Part shown: one piece after another, positions 41,139 to 50,700 of the stretch
Numbering within the stretch: position 1 is the first letter of the stretch
How the letters are laid out: each line of letters starts with the position of its first letter
Virus record (IMG/VR): IMGVR_UViG_3300020001_000001
Location: 1 to 57,411 of that record
From: a virus
Length of the DNA stretch: 57,411 nt
Direction: 5' to 3' (one strand)
Notes under the pieces: generated by a model
What the model was told of the DNA's origin: nothing
The model's input: the letters and a program-made list of their open reading frames with translations, nothing else
Database searches by the model: none
Position numbers and translations under genes: made by a program

Positions 41139-41330
41139 TCAAAAACGGTTTCCTTTACTCTTGTTATGTGTTTCTTCTATCACCTGTAAATTCCACGGAA
41201 CATGCAAGCCGCATACGTTTGTACCTTGGAGCGGTACGACGCGACGCACTTTCCCGTGGTCGCGTACCGAAACACATGACCCCTGCGACACGACTTGTCT
41301 GATATCACATAGCCCGCCACTACGAACCGC
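41139..41330 (-). pseudogene. HNH endonuclease remnant
   Basis: A 63-codon open frame between the terminase gene and gpW. It has no proper start and reads AVRSGGLCDIRQVVSQ ... HGKVRRVVPLQGTNVC, then GLHVPWNLQVIEETHNKSKG, the metal-binding half of an HNH endonuclease. The expected CxxC partner appears as CDIR. It ends just inside a palindrome region (41124-41136). Probably the decayed 3' part of a homing endonuclease gene; a short functional gene using a rare start is less likely. Confidence 0.65.
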
Positions 41331-43605
41331 CTAGCAGTTTACCGAAACTGCTGAAGTCAACTGGCGGTTCCTCTTTCGCGACGGGCGCAAAGCGACCTTG
41401 CGCCGCCGCGCTGACCATGTCGTTCTTATCCCAGGGTGCCGCCCATCCAGGAGGGTTCGTCCAGTCGATACCCTCTACACGAATGAGCGTCGAGACGCAC
41501 AGACCGAGCGCGTAGTAGCTTAAATCCCACGCCTCGTTGCGGAGATTGCGCGGGTTTTGCCAGCCCTTATCGTCGCGGACCTCCACGCACATTTCGCTAA
41601 ACCACGCATCGGGAAGCCAGCGACCGAACCGCAACATACCTTTGCCGGGCGTGATACAGTCAGCGCGACCGCGCAGGGCGTCTTTCAGGAGATTAGAATT
41701 GAGGAACAGGACCGGCACGTCACCGCGCGCCGCTGACAGTTTATCTTTTCGGTTGCTGTCGGGGAACATGATATGTGCGCGTGGACGACTCGGTAGCGAG
41801 TCGCCTTTCAGGAGTTGGAACCGTCCGCCACGTCCCGCCGCCTTCAACAGCCGGTAATAATTGTACCCATTGGTCGTGACGCCTTCGCGTCCGCCGCTAT
41901 CGCAGCCGGTTAGCCGGATCGACATGCGGCGACCGCTACCGTCCGACAACCGATAGGTTCGGTCCAGTACTTCGGTCGTAATCTCATTCCAATCCTCCTG
42001 GTACGCCGAAGGCTTTACCCATTGTGAGTCGCCTTGCGCGTCGAGTCGGTTGCTCTTGCGTATTTGGAAACGATCAACTACCACCATGTCGAACGGTTCG
42101 CCGGGCACGACGCCATTGATTTGCACGGAAAACAGGTTGTTCTGCACGTCAACGGTCGCCACCAGAAAACGAACGTCAGCCGGAACTTCGGGCTCCATGA
42201 CGTAATCGATGACCTTGGGGTTCCAGATGCGGTCAATTTTCTGTTCGGAAGTTACTTCCGAAACGGGGAGTATCTCCGCTCGGTTCATAAGGTTCTCCGG
42301 TAGCAGCGCACTCTCCTGCGACTTCGGGAGATACGGCACGCCGAGATCGGTGTTGAAGAACTTCTTTAGCGAGTCCTCCGACTGCGTCTTCTCGAACTCG
42401 TTCAACGCGTTTAGGTAGGCCACGACCAAGTTCGTCCAGGTCGTGAAGTTGGCTGCGATCCCATTCAGCCAAAAAGATGCCATCATCGATCTGACGCCGT
42501 CGCCGATGACGTTGCCATCCGCGTCGATCCCTTGGCCGTCCTTCAGCCAAAGGCCACGTTGCTGCATCGCCGTTCGTTCGTTCTGCTCAATTACGCATCC
42601 GTCACCAGGGCAGATCAATCGTGCCGTCTCGGCTGACGCCAGTACGGATGACTTAACATCCCATTCCAGGTGCTTCCACTGACCCTCGAAGAAGTGGCCA
42701 CAATGCGGGCACGGCCAGTACCAACGGCGTCGGTCGCCTCGGTTGTACAGGGATATGATGCCGGTACACGGCGGCGCTTCGTGCGGTGTTGACGCTATCC
42801 AGCGCGGATTTTCGACCGGGCGGGAAGGTGACGACTCCGCGACGGTCATCGCGAACGAACGAAACGTCGTCGTGCGCTTTGATCCTAGATCAAACGGCGA
42901 GCCGTCGCCACCGATGTCGTCGGGCATCCGGTCATAGTCGGTAAGCGCGATACGTCCTACCGGGCGACCGGCGAACTCCGTGACGGTCGGGTGCGACAGA
43001 TTAAGCAACATGCCGGTGACGTATTGTTTGTCGTACACGTTGTCGGCCTCGCGCGCCTTCATCAACAACGCGCCAATCTCAGGCGAATTTCGGTGCATAC
43101 GATTGACGCGACGCATTGAAAAATCACGCGAAGCGGATTGCGTCGGAGAGTAGACTATCATGTCCATTCCATCGACCTTAACCGAGTACGCGAGCCAATT
43201 AAGGATCAGAGCCTCCGTTTTACCACATTGCGCAGGCGCAACGAATGACAAAGCCGTAAAGACCCGGCTCTGTAGCGTATTCATTGGCTCGACCATGTAG
43301 GGGGCCATGTCGTTCCGATACGGCCCGATGTACGAGCCGGGGTTATTCAGCCGCACGTAGCGTTCGGCGGCATCCGAGATGCTGATACGCTCAGGCGGTC
43401 GCAGGAGGTCAGTTAGACCTCCTACGATATCCTCGACCGTATCAAATGTAGTCCGCGTCCCCCGGCCTGGGTTCTCGGGGAACAACGTCTCCCCACTCGT
43501 CCCTTTCAGGATCACCGTCTGGGTCAGGTCGAGAATAGGAGAGACTTTCTTTCGGTGCGAACGCCTTTCCGCTGGAGTTTTTTCTAAGGTGGTCGAGGTT
43601 GACAA
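41320..43605 (-). CDS. Terminase large subunit (GpA-type)
   Basis: A GpA-family terminase of up to 761 residues. The ATPase Walker A region is FVAPAQCGKTEALILNWLA; QSASRDFSMRRVNRMHRNSPE, GRPVGRIALTDYDRMP and the Cys pairs in WPCPHCGHF support the family. The C-terminal nuclease region includes TGCDSGGREG. The start is uncertain: a TTG at 43605 has GGGAG upstream but gives a 160-nt overlap with the small subunit, so a later start near 43450 is possible. EVTS at 42247-42259. Confidence 0.92.
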   Translation of the reverse strand: MSTSTTLEKTPAERRSHRKKVSPILDLTQTVILKGTSGETLFPENPGRGTRTTFDTVEDIVGGLTDLLRPPERISISDAAERYVRLNNPGSYIGPYRNDMAPYMVEPMNTLQSRVFTALSFVAPAQCGKTEALILNWLAYSVKVDGMDMIVYSPTQSASRDFSMRRVNRMHRNSPEIGALLMKAREADNVYDKQYVTGMLLNLSHPTVTEFAGRPVGRIALTDYDRMPDDIGGDGSPFDLGSKRTTTFRSFAMTVAESSPSRPVENPRWIASTPHEAPPCTGIISLYNRGDRRRWYWPCPHCGHFFEGQWKHLEWDVKSSVLASAETARLICPGDGCVIEQNERTAMQQRGLWLKDGQGIDADGNVIGDGVRSMMASFWLNGIAANFTTWTNLVVAYLNALNEFEKTQSEDSLKKFFNTDLGVPYLPKSQESALLPENLMNRAEILPVSEVTSEQKIDRIWNPKVIDYVMEPEVPADVRFLVATVDVQNNLFSVQINGVVPGEPFDMVVVDRFQIRKSNRLDAQGDSQWVKPSAYQEDWNEITTEVLDRTYRLSDGSGRRMSIRLTGCDSGGREGVTTNGYNYYRLLKAAGRGGRFQLLKGDSLPSRPRAHIMFPDSNRKDKLSAARGDVPVLFLNSNLLKDALRGRADCITPGKGMLRFGRWLPDAWFSEMCVEVRDDKGWQNPRNLRNEAWDLSYYALGLCVSTLIRVEGIDWTNPPGWAAPWDKNDMVSAAAQGRFAPVAKEEPPVDFSSFGKLLGGS

Positions 43606-44089
43606 CTAACTTCTCCCTGGCTTCGTTGAGGGCTTCGTGCATGAGGTTCTCGACGATCTCTCGCTGACGAACCGACAGGCCCGTCTCGCGCTCGACCGCG
43701 TCAGCCGCCAGCATAAGCGAAAGCCGCAGAGTTTTGAAGACCTCACTCGCCAGTTCAACAACCGCCTGGGTATCCCACAGATCGCCAACGTCCCGTAGGT
43801 AGCGGAGACGTTGGTTCTGTCCGTACCAGAACTCCTTACTGAGCATCTTCGGCAAGTCGGTGTGGTGCGTCGCCAACACCTGACTAATCAGGTCCGTCAT
43901 CGACTCGTCGAATTTGATTAACTTTGGCGCGGCGTCGCGGATACGCCACGTATCGCTGTTCTCTCGCTTGCCGGTCGGAGGCAAGCCTTCGAGTCTTTTC
44001 CGAATGTCCTTGCGGTCCATTCGGAACAGTGCGGCCAACTCGGTTACGTTGGCGCCACTGACGATGATCGGGTTATTACCGGCTGGCAT
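43442..44089 (-). CDS. Terminase small subunit (Nu1/DUF1441-like)
   Basis: A 215-residue protein with an N-terminal winged-helix-like region (VTELAALFRMDRKDIRKRLEG) as in Nu1-type small terminases, followed by helices. It precedes the large subunit. GGAAGTAACTTCC (44091-44103) lies immediately before the ATG and supplies its only Shine-Dalgarno-like sequence. Confidence 0.8.
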   Translation of the reverse strand: MPAGNNPIIVSGANVTELAALFRMDRKDIRKRLEGLPPTGKRENSDTWRIRDAAPKLIKFDESMTDLISQVLATHHTDLPKMLSKEFWYGQNQRLRYLRDVGDLWDTQAVVELASEVFKTLRLSLMLAADAVERETGLSVRQREIVENLMHEALNEAREKLVVNLDHLRKNSSGKAFAPKESLSYSRPDPDGDPERDEWGDVVPREPRPGDADYI

Positions 44090-44095
44090 CGGAAG

Positions 44096-45604
44096 TTACT
44101 TCCATTTCCTTCGTAGATCACGGATGTACGTCTTAACGGCGTTCTGCGCGTCATCCTTTCCGCGCAGCGCCGGAACCACCTTGGCGTCAGCCGTCTTTTG
44201 CGTGACCAAGTGATATACACGAACCGTCTTTTTCTGGCCTTGCCGGTCAAGACGTTTATTCATCTGGAGATAGTCGTCTAACGGCAACGGGTTGTCAAAC
44301 CAGACAAGCGTGTGTCCCGGCCCGTACTGCATGTTGAGGCCGTGGCCCGCGCTCCGGGGGTGGACCAACAGTTCGCCGATCTTACCGGCGTTCCACGCCG
44401 GGACACAGTCACCGCGCTTGTCCATCTTGACCGCTTTCGGGAACCACTGTTGCAGCCGCGCCAGCGATGACCGATGCCAGTAAGCGATAAGGAGTGGCGA
44501 GCCTTGCGCTTCCTCGCGTAGCTGCTTCAGTTCCTCCAGCTTATGATCGTGGAAGCGATGCCACTTACGGTCGCCGTCGTAGACCGCGCCGCTGGCCATC
44601 TGAAGTAACTTCCCGGCGAGTGTGGTGCCGTTCTCCGCCTCGATCTCGACCTCGGGCAAATCCAGTATGAACTCGCGTTCAAACTGTTTGTACAGCGCCA
44701 GTTCTTCCCGATCGAGAATGATCGGGCGTTCGATCGTGATCGCCTTCGGACGGTCGAGATAGTCTTCTTCCCGCATGACGATACAGAGGTCCGCGATCTT
44801 CGCCGCGACCGTTTCTTCGGCTCCGTCCTGCGGCACGTATTTGTGCTGATAGGGTTTGTGGATCATGTAGGTCTCACGGAACTTCGTAATGCCTTTGCCG
44901 AAGCGTTCGCCTCGGTCGAGCAAGTAGACCTGAGCGAAGTAATCCTCGATACCCTCGGGGGCCGGAACACCGCTGAGAAGATGAAGGCGGCGCAGCTTAG
45001 GCCGCACGCGATTGAGTGCCTTCCACCGTGCCGTGTTCTTGTCGGCAAAGCCCTTACTCTCGTCCACGATGACGCAATCGTACGGCCAGTCTTTACCGAA
45101 AAACTCGACCAGCCATTCAAGCGCCTCACGATTTATAATATGGATCATCGTGTCTTCGCTGGCGAGCGCCCGTTTCTGCAACTCGATATGCGCGGTCTTC
45201 GCGCGATTGGCCGCGTGGTTGGGCGATCCGATGTCCTGGTCGCGTTCGCCCTTACGAGCTGTCTTCTGTGCGGCGATCAGATCGGGGTGCTTCTCGTCGG
45301 CCCGGATCACGGTGTAAGACATCCACCACGTATGCGACCACTCCGCGATTTCGGTCGGCCACGTCTGCACCGCGACGCGCACGGGCGCGACGACCAGGAC
45401 CTTGCAGACCTGACGCAAAACGAACAGTCGATTGAGGACTGTCAGGACGGACACGGTTTTACCCAGGCCCATCGACATGAAAACCCCGGAGAAGGGGTTC
45501 TCAAGCATGAACGGCACCGCCTCGTGTGACTGATAGTGTTCCAAATCGAGAACGGACCTTACGGCCCGTTCCTGACGGCTCAGAAGTAACTTCCGAAAAG
45601 TCAC
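44096..45604 (-). CDS. SNF2-like DNA helicase/ATPase
   Basis: A 502-residue superfamily 2 protein. Walker A is GVFMSMGLGKTVS; DESK (CVIVDESKGF) stands for the DEAH box; LLSGVPAPEG is motif III. The C-terminal helicase domain ends with NKRLDRQGQKKTVRVYHLV (motif VI, arginine finger). Likely remodels replication or recombination intermediates. GTG start. Palindromes encode KLLL at codons 5-7 and KLLQ at 44602. Confidence 0.9.
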   Translation of the reverse strand: MTFRKLLLSRQERAVRSVLDLEHYQSHEAVPFMLENPFSGVFMSMGLGKTVSVLTVLNRLFVLRQVCKVLVVAPVRVAVQTWPTEIAEWSHTWWMSYTVIRADEKHPDLIAAQKTARKGERDQDIGSPNHAANRAKTAHIELQKRALASEDTMIHIINREALEWLVEFFGKDWPYDCVIVDESKGFADKNTARWKALNRVRPKLRRLHLLSGVPAPEGIEDYFAQVYLLDRGERFGKGITKFRETYMIHKPYQHKYVPQDGAEETVAAKIADLCIVMREEDYLDRPKAITIERPIILDREELALYKQFEREFILDLPEVEIEAENGTTLAGKLLQMASGAVYDGDRKWHRFHDHKLEELKQLREEAQGSPLLIAYWHRSSLARLQQWFPKAVKMDKRGDCVPAWNAGKIGELLVHPRSAGHGLNMQYGPGHTLVWFDNPLPLDDYLQMNKRLDRQGQKKTVRVYHLVTQKTADAKVVPALRGKDDAQNAVKTYIRDLRRKWK

Positions 45605-45607
45605 CGT

Positions 45608-45862
45608 TCAATATCCCTTTTTACCCAAAATCCAGTTGCTCGCGTACAGCGACTTGCCGTCCTCAGTGCGACGCAACTGGCTGACCGGATACCAGTTCAT
45701 TCGCGGCGGTCGCGGCGGCACATCGAGCAACACCGCGCTTTCGGTGTAGTTCTCAACCCATCCGGTCCACTTAGGAATGTCCGAATACTTGTCTTCCTCG
45801 AACTCCTGCATAACCGGAATGAGTTTCACCAACTCCGGTGTCTTGTGTATCTCCATCGACAT
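45608..45862 (-). CDS. Hypothetical protein of the replication cluster
   Basis: An 84-residue protein beginning MSMEIHKTPELVKLI, with two tryptophan-rich segments (IPKWTGWVENY, NWYPVSQLR). It lies between the VRR-NUC and helicase genes. Unrecognised. Confidence 0.6.
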   Translation of the reverse strand: MSMEIHKTPELVKLIPVMQEFEEDKYSDIPKWTGWVENYTESAVLLDVPPRPPRMNWYPVSQLRRTEDGKSLYASNWILGKKGY

Positions 45863-45866
45863 GTTA

Positions 45867-46148
45867 TTACCAAACCTCCAAATTGAGGATGCGGCGTGCG
45901 TCGTCCATATTGTCGCACCAGTGGACCTCCAGCCCAAAGTCCTCGCGTAACTCCCGGTGCCGTTTCGCTTGTTGGCGAGACGGCGTCTCTCCGGGTCGCT
46001 TGAACTCGATCAGCACGGCTCTGCCTGCTTTGCCGAATATCCGGTCGTTCGCGCCGCGCGTGCCGATGAACATCAGCTTGCGTTGCAGCCAACCGGCGTC
46101 TTCGGCTTCGCTACAGATCGCCTGTTCGATCTCGGCTTCGCGTGCCAT
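45867..46148 (-). CDS. VRR-NUC domain nuclease
   Basis: A 93-residue stand-alone VRR-NUC protein: GTRGANDRIFG, AVLIEFKRPGETPS and QQAKRHRELREDFGLEVH carry the PD-(D/E)XK-type catalytic residues (Asp in NDR, Glu and Lys in IEFKRPGE). Such phage proteins may resolve branched DNA during replication or packaging. Confidence 0.9.
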   Translation of the reverse strand: MAREAEIEQAICSEAEDAGWLQRKLMFIGTRGANDRIFGKAGRAVLIEFKRPGETPSRQQAKRHRELREDFGLEVHWCDNMDDARRILNLEVW

Positions 46149-46479
46149 TCTTCACCGCTATCCAAAGTTTATCCATCGCCGCTGCGATGCGCTTATCTTG
46201 CGCGGGTTCCGCACGGCGCGTCGCCTGTTCGGCAGCGTGTTTCGGCATTTTAGTCTGGTGTTTTTTCAGCACCGCCATCTGCGCCTGAGCGCGTTCCCAC
46301 GCTGCCGCAAAGGCTTCCTCCGGCGTATCGCCCTCGGCGTACTCCGAGAAGTAGTTGGTAGTCGCTCCGTTCGGCTGGTGGTATTGCAGGTTCACTCGAA
46401 AGAACCCTGCCAACTGAAAGCAATTAAGCAGGTGCCAGCCCTGCTTGTTCGCCTCGAAAACCATCTCTGTGAAAGCCAC
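46111..46479 (-). CDS. Hypothetical protein of the replication cluster
   Basis: A 122-residue protein. I choose the GTG at 46479 (GGAG, 7-nt spacing), giving AFTEMVFEANKQGWHLLNCF; an upstream ATG would add a palindrome-encoded segment (46516-46528). AFAAAWERAQAQMAVLKKHQ is helical. The 3' end overlaps the VRR-NUC gene by 38 nt. Unrecognised. Confidence 0.6.
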   Translation of the reverse strand: MAFTEMVFEANKQGWHLLNCFQLAGFFRVNLQYHQPNGATTNYFSEYAEGDTPEEAFAAAWERAQAQMAVLKKHQTKMPKHAAEQATRRAEPAQDKRIAAAMDKLWIAVKNGTRSRDRTGDL

Positions 46480-46586
46480 GCGCAGTCTCCGTTTTTGATT
46501 TAGTGTTGTCGTCCCGGAAGTTACTTCCGTTTCGGTCGATCTACGACCGAAACGACAGTATAGCACATATCGAGACTCGTCGCAAG

Positions 46587-47129
46587 TCAGTCGCGATGCT
46601 CTCTCACGAACCCGCGTGGCGTCATAAACAGGTCCAGTTCAAGTTGGGCGCTCTTGGCGTTAAAGGTTTCCAGTACCGCTTGGTCCAGGTCGATCCCGGC
46701 TTCCGCCGCTAAGAGGTCCAGGTAGATCACCACGTCGGCCAACTCGCGGGCGAGCATCGGCTTCGCTTCGTGCAGCGTCATATCGCCGCGCCTGATTTTC
46801 TTCAGGATGTTCCCGGCTTCGCCCAATTCGCCGGAAGTCGCGGTGTACCAATCATTAAGCGACCAATCGCGACCGCTGTGTTTTATCTCGCCTTTGGCGT
46901 TCTTGAACAGCGGGCAGCGCGCGAGGTTCGACCCGCGTAAAACGCGGAACGTCAAGGCGTCGCCGAAGGCCAACGCCGTTCCCGGCATCAGGTATCGGGA
47001 TATTTTGTCTTCATAGATCAGTCGTTGCGCTTCCGCTGTCGTCATCACCCCGTTGCGAAGCGCATCGGCGTTCGGATCAGACTTCTCCGCGAGCGTCCGA
47101 GAAGCGACCCCATTTTCGACGTGTGTCAT
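46587..47129 (-). CDS. MazG-like nucleotide pyrophosphohydrolase
   Basis: A 180-residue protein. NDWYTATSGELGEAGNILKK and ELADVVIYLDLLAAEAGIDL supply the ExxE and ExxD metal ligands of the MazG/all-alpha NTP-PPase fold. It could hydrolyse non-canonical or alarmone-related nucleotides. The ATG overlaps the methyltransferase stop (ATGA), with AGGAG upstream. Confidence 0.85.
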   Translation of the reverse strand: MTHVENGVASRTLAEKSDPNADALRNGVMTTAEAQRLIYEDKISRYLMPGTALAFGDALTFRVLRGSNLARCPLFKNAKGEIKHSGRDWSLNDWYTATSGELGEAGNILKKIRRGDMTLHEAKPMLARELADVVIYLDLLAAEAGIDLDQAVLETFNAKSAQLELDLFMTPRGFVREHRD

Positions 47130-47737
47130 AGTCCTGCATCTCCTAATTTTTCCAATACCAGCCAATATGAGTGGTATTTACGCGCGTGTCTCTGGCGAAG
47201 GACCGGGTTGTATGCCGGACCGTATGTTCGGTATCGCACGAGGATGTCCTTCGCGTAGAAGCCCCTCGCTCTGGCCCATTGCCATACATGGCAATGGGTG
47301 AGCGTCGTTTTGCTGTCAGTGTAGTCCTGAGTTTTGAAAGCGACAATGCCGCCAGGACGAAGAACGCGGTAGAACTCATTCAGCGCCCCCTTGTAAGTGC
47401 GTTCAAGTTCCTCCCAGGACTTGAACATTGTGAAGCGACCGGCTGCGGCGTTCTTCGTCAGGGCCGTGCCGTGCGGACTGTACATGAAAGGCGGATCGAA
47501 AACGATGCTGTCGAGTGACCTGGACTTTACCGGGAGGGCGGTTACGTTCGCTTGTTCGGTATCGAGGTCCTGCGGATCAATGTCGAACCGTAGCCGCGGC
47601 TTCGGCACAACGCCGCTCTTGTAGAACGAGCCGCGCGAGTAGCAGACATCGGCGTCGAACGGGAAGCCCGCGTTGTGCAATTTTATAATTCCGTTCAAAA
47701 TTTCATCGTCGGTAAGGGCGATAGATTTAACGACCAT
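47126..47737 (-). CDS. DNA methyltransferase (DPPF type)
   Basis: A 203-residue protein. SLDSIVFDPPFMYSPHG holds the catalytic DPPF motif; RVLRPGGIVAFKTQDY is the typical post-motif strand. Either N6-adenine or N4-cytosine methylation is possible. It is the second orphan methyltransferase. GGAAGTAACTTCC (47739-47751) abuts the ATG and provides the only Shine-Dalgarno-like sequence. Confidence 0.82.
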   Translation of the reverse strand: MVVKSIALTDDEILNGIIKLHNAGFPFDADVCYSRGSFYKSGVVPKPRLRFDIDPQDLDTEQANVTALPVKSRSLDSIVFDPPFMYSPHGTALTKNAAAGRFTMFKSWEELERTYKGALNEFYRVLRPGGIVAFKTQDYTDSKTTLTHCHVWQWARARGFYAKDILVRYRTYGPAYNPVLRQRHARKYHSYWLVLEKLGDAGL

Positions 47738-47784
47738 CGGAAGTTACTTCCGTTCTCCGGCATACTGTATGTTGCAACATCGTA

Positions 47785-50700
47785 TCAATCCTTGCGGTAG
47801 ATTGTTGCGAGATAGCCGGAGGCATCCAACGGTAAGCCAGTGGTCCAGGCTATCGCCTCAACCATGCACTTACGCAGCGCCTCCAACGTGTAACAGTTAT
47901 CACCCTTGCGGACAAGAGCAATCAGTTCGTCGTGGACGGAGCCGACGAGTTCGAAGCCAAACTCGCGAGCCCGGATCATCCCGATCTTCAAGATGTCGCG
48001 AGCAGTCGCTTGCACCACGTTCTCGCACTGTTTGCCGCCGCTGCTAAAGACGCGGCCCCATTGATGCGTGATCTGGTTCTTACCCATATATGACAATACG
48101 CGGCGCGTGAATACCGTTGGTTCGCCGGTAACACGATCCTTTCCCTCAAACTCCTTCGTGACGATCCGGGGTTTGTAGTAGTACATCGGGCGACCGGACG
48201 GCAGTTGAACCGTCAGGTAGGGGCCATTCATCGCAAAGCGTATCTTGCCATTGACCGTCGTCGGACGACCGTTCAACGCCGCCTTGGCTGCGTTCTCCAG
48301 GGCCGCCCAGAACTCCGGTATTTCAGAATAAATCTGTCGGAACAGTTTGACGTGCCGGTGCGCTTCCTCGCGTGTGATATCCACGCCCATGTTCTCGGCG
48401 TAACCCCACAGCCCGGTACGCTTGTTCCGCTTGAACTCGCCGCCGCCTAGCTGATAGGTGCAATTATGGACGATCAGCGGCCCGTCGCTTGTTAGCACCA
48501 TGAAACGATTTTGCGGTCCCGAATTGAGAATGTCGAACGTAGGCTCCCTTACACTTCGCTTGATCGGCGATAATGTGCTCGGCGGACAGGCCCTGTCGTA
48601 TTTTACGGGCAACTGTTCCGGCGTCGCGATATCGCGGTGCAAATCGTTCGGCAAATTCAACCGCGCACATTCGTTCTCCGCGGTAGTCGATCCATCGCAG
48701 GTCCTTTTTGTTTCGGTTATTCCGGGCTTCGGAAACGAAATGGATATTACCGGCCTCATAGTTTCCGTCATTGTCCTTCCGGTCGATGTCCAAAGTTGGA
48801 TCGCCGTGTCCCGGAAGCGTAAGACAATGCGCAATAAATTCGTATACGTCCCAAAATCTACACTTGATACCCCGTCCGCCATAGCGGTGTCCAGCATCTC
48901 CAGCGCCGCGGCACCGCGACTCAATCGCATAATATCGGTTTGCGAGTCTATCGACCACGTCTCGACCCGCGTGCCGAAATCGAACGTACACACCATTGGC
49001 GTGTTCACGTTGCGCCCGTCTTGCGCAGGGCAAGCAACTTCTACTCTTGCCAAGTTCAAGATTTTGTTGATAGACCGCCGCAACGTAGCCACAGGAACAT
49101 CTGCAAACATAGTGCAATCCATTCGTTCTGCGACTGGTGGAGACAACTTCCCACTCGCCAAAGCGATAGCCTTTTTCGCGATATCCGTATTTTGTGACAG
49201 CCGACATGCGCTCTCCCATTTATTAGCTCGAACGAGTACCTCGTGTCCTGGCGTCACTCGGACGCCGCCCAAATCTATTACGTATTTGTCGCCTTGGTAG
49301 ACAACGCCGCCGTGCGACACAAAATTCTCTCCATCGAACATTCTGTCAGCCGAAGTAACTTCAGAGATTTCAGCCCAACCGCGTTGGGTCAAAACCAGCG
49401 TATCGGATGCGAAACAACCCAGGACGGCGGGCTTGCATATCTGCCGCTCGGCTCCGGTGATCGCTGCGTAGGCTTTCTGATACAGTTCCACCCCGAAGTC
49501 GCGGTACGGGTCGCGGCCCTCGGCAAATACGTTCAACATACGCGTGCAGCCAGACAGCCACGCCGTTACGGCGGTTTCGATAGCCTTCAGATCACACACC
49601 AGAAGTTCGTAGCCTTCGGGTGCCTGAAATGCGGAGCGGACGGAACCGGCCAGCGCGATCATCGGCTCGTCGAACAGAAGCGACAGATCGGACATATTGC
49701 CGCTCTGGATGACGCGAGCCGCGACCTCCAACTTTTCCCAATTAAGCGGCGTATCGTCTTCCGGCTTCAGTTGCTTGGGCGTGTGGGTCAGGTTGTGTGG
49801 CTGTGGGCCGCGTCCAGCCCAACGCAGCGTACGAGCGGCGCCGACGAACTGAAACGAGTGTCGCAGGTTGTCGTCCGCCGAGAGTCGCCGCATGATCGCG
49901 GAGAACTTCTTAACGCTCGTGCGGCTGACGTTCTGCCGAAGACGTAACGCCTTCCGGGCGTCGTTCGTCAGCACTGGCTCACCGGCCTTCCGGCACTCTG
50001 TATCTTTCGCCAGCATTTTCTTCACGCTGGCTTTCTGAAGGTCCTCATATTCGTAGCCGCGTTCCTGAAGCCACGGAAGTAACTTCGCAGTCGAGTTGGG
50101 GTTCCACAGTTTCGTGAGCGTCTTCAATTCGCGTTTCAGTTCGGCGCGGCGGACCTCCGCGAGAATATCGGCGTTCTCGACGAACTCCCGGTTGACTGGC
50201 AGTCCACGATCGTTGATCTCCTGGTCACACTCGTACGCATCCCATTCGTCATCGGCGACCTCGTAGCGGATCAGCTTATCGCGAATGCCGTCCTCCGCGA
50301 CAACGTCCTGCGCGTTATAGTCACAGAACCGCTGCCAATCTTCGGGATCAGTTTCGCGAGTGCGCCTGACATGTGGGTTTTTCTGCGTGATCCTCTGCGG
50401 CTGACAGAACAGCTTGATAAGTCTGGACCCTTCCTTGTCCTTCAGCCTGAACTGCGGCAGACCCATAGCCGTGCCGATTTGAAACAGATCGCCGGTGAAC
50501 GACTGCATGTTGGCGAGCGCCGTCGTGCAGCGCCAGCCCTTCAGCGGCGTAGCGATCTTCAGGGTATTCATCGTGATAAGACGCTCGAAGGCTGCGTTGA
50601 AAGCCCACTTCTCGACCTCGGGATCGAGAAGCGCCACCTTCAGGTCAGCCGGGAACGGGTTGCACGTCAGATCGACATGTTGCACACCGAAGCCGTCGTG

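Noticed and set aside
44602-44612. The palindrome as a transcription terminator
   Set aside because: The arms are only 5-6 bp, no U-run follows, and many copies lie mid-gene in genes that must be transcribed through.
48458-49300. Plus-strand 280-residue ORF opposite the intein
   Set aside because: Antisense to two well-supported minus-strand frames, with no recognisable domain or ribosome-binding site.
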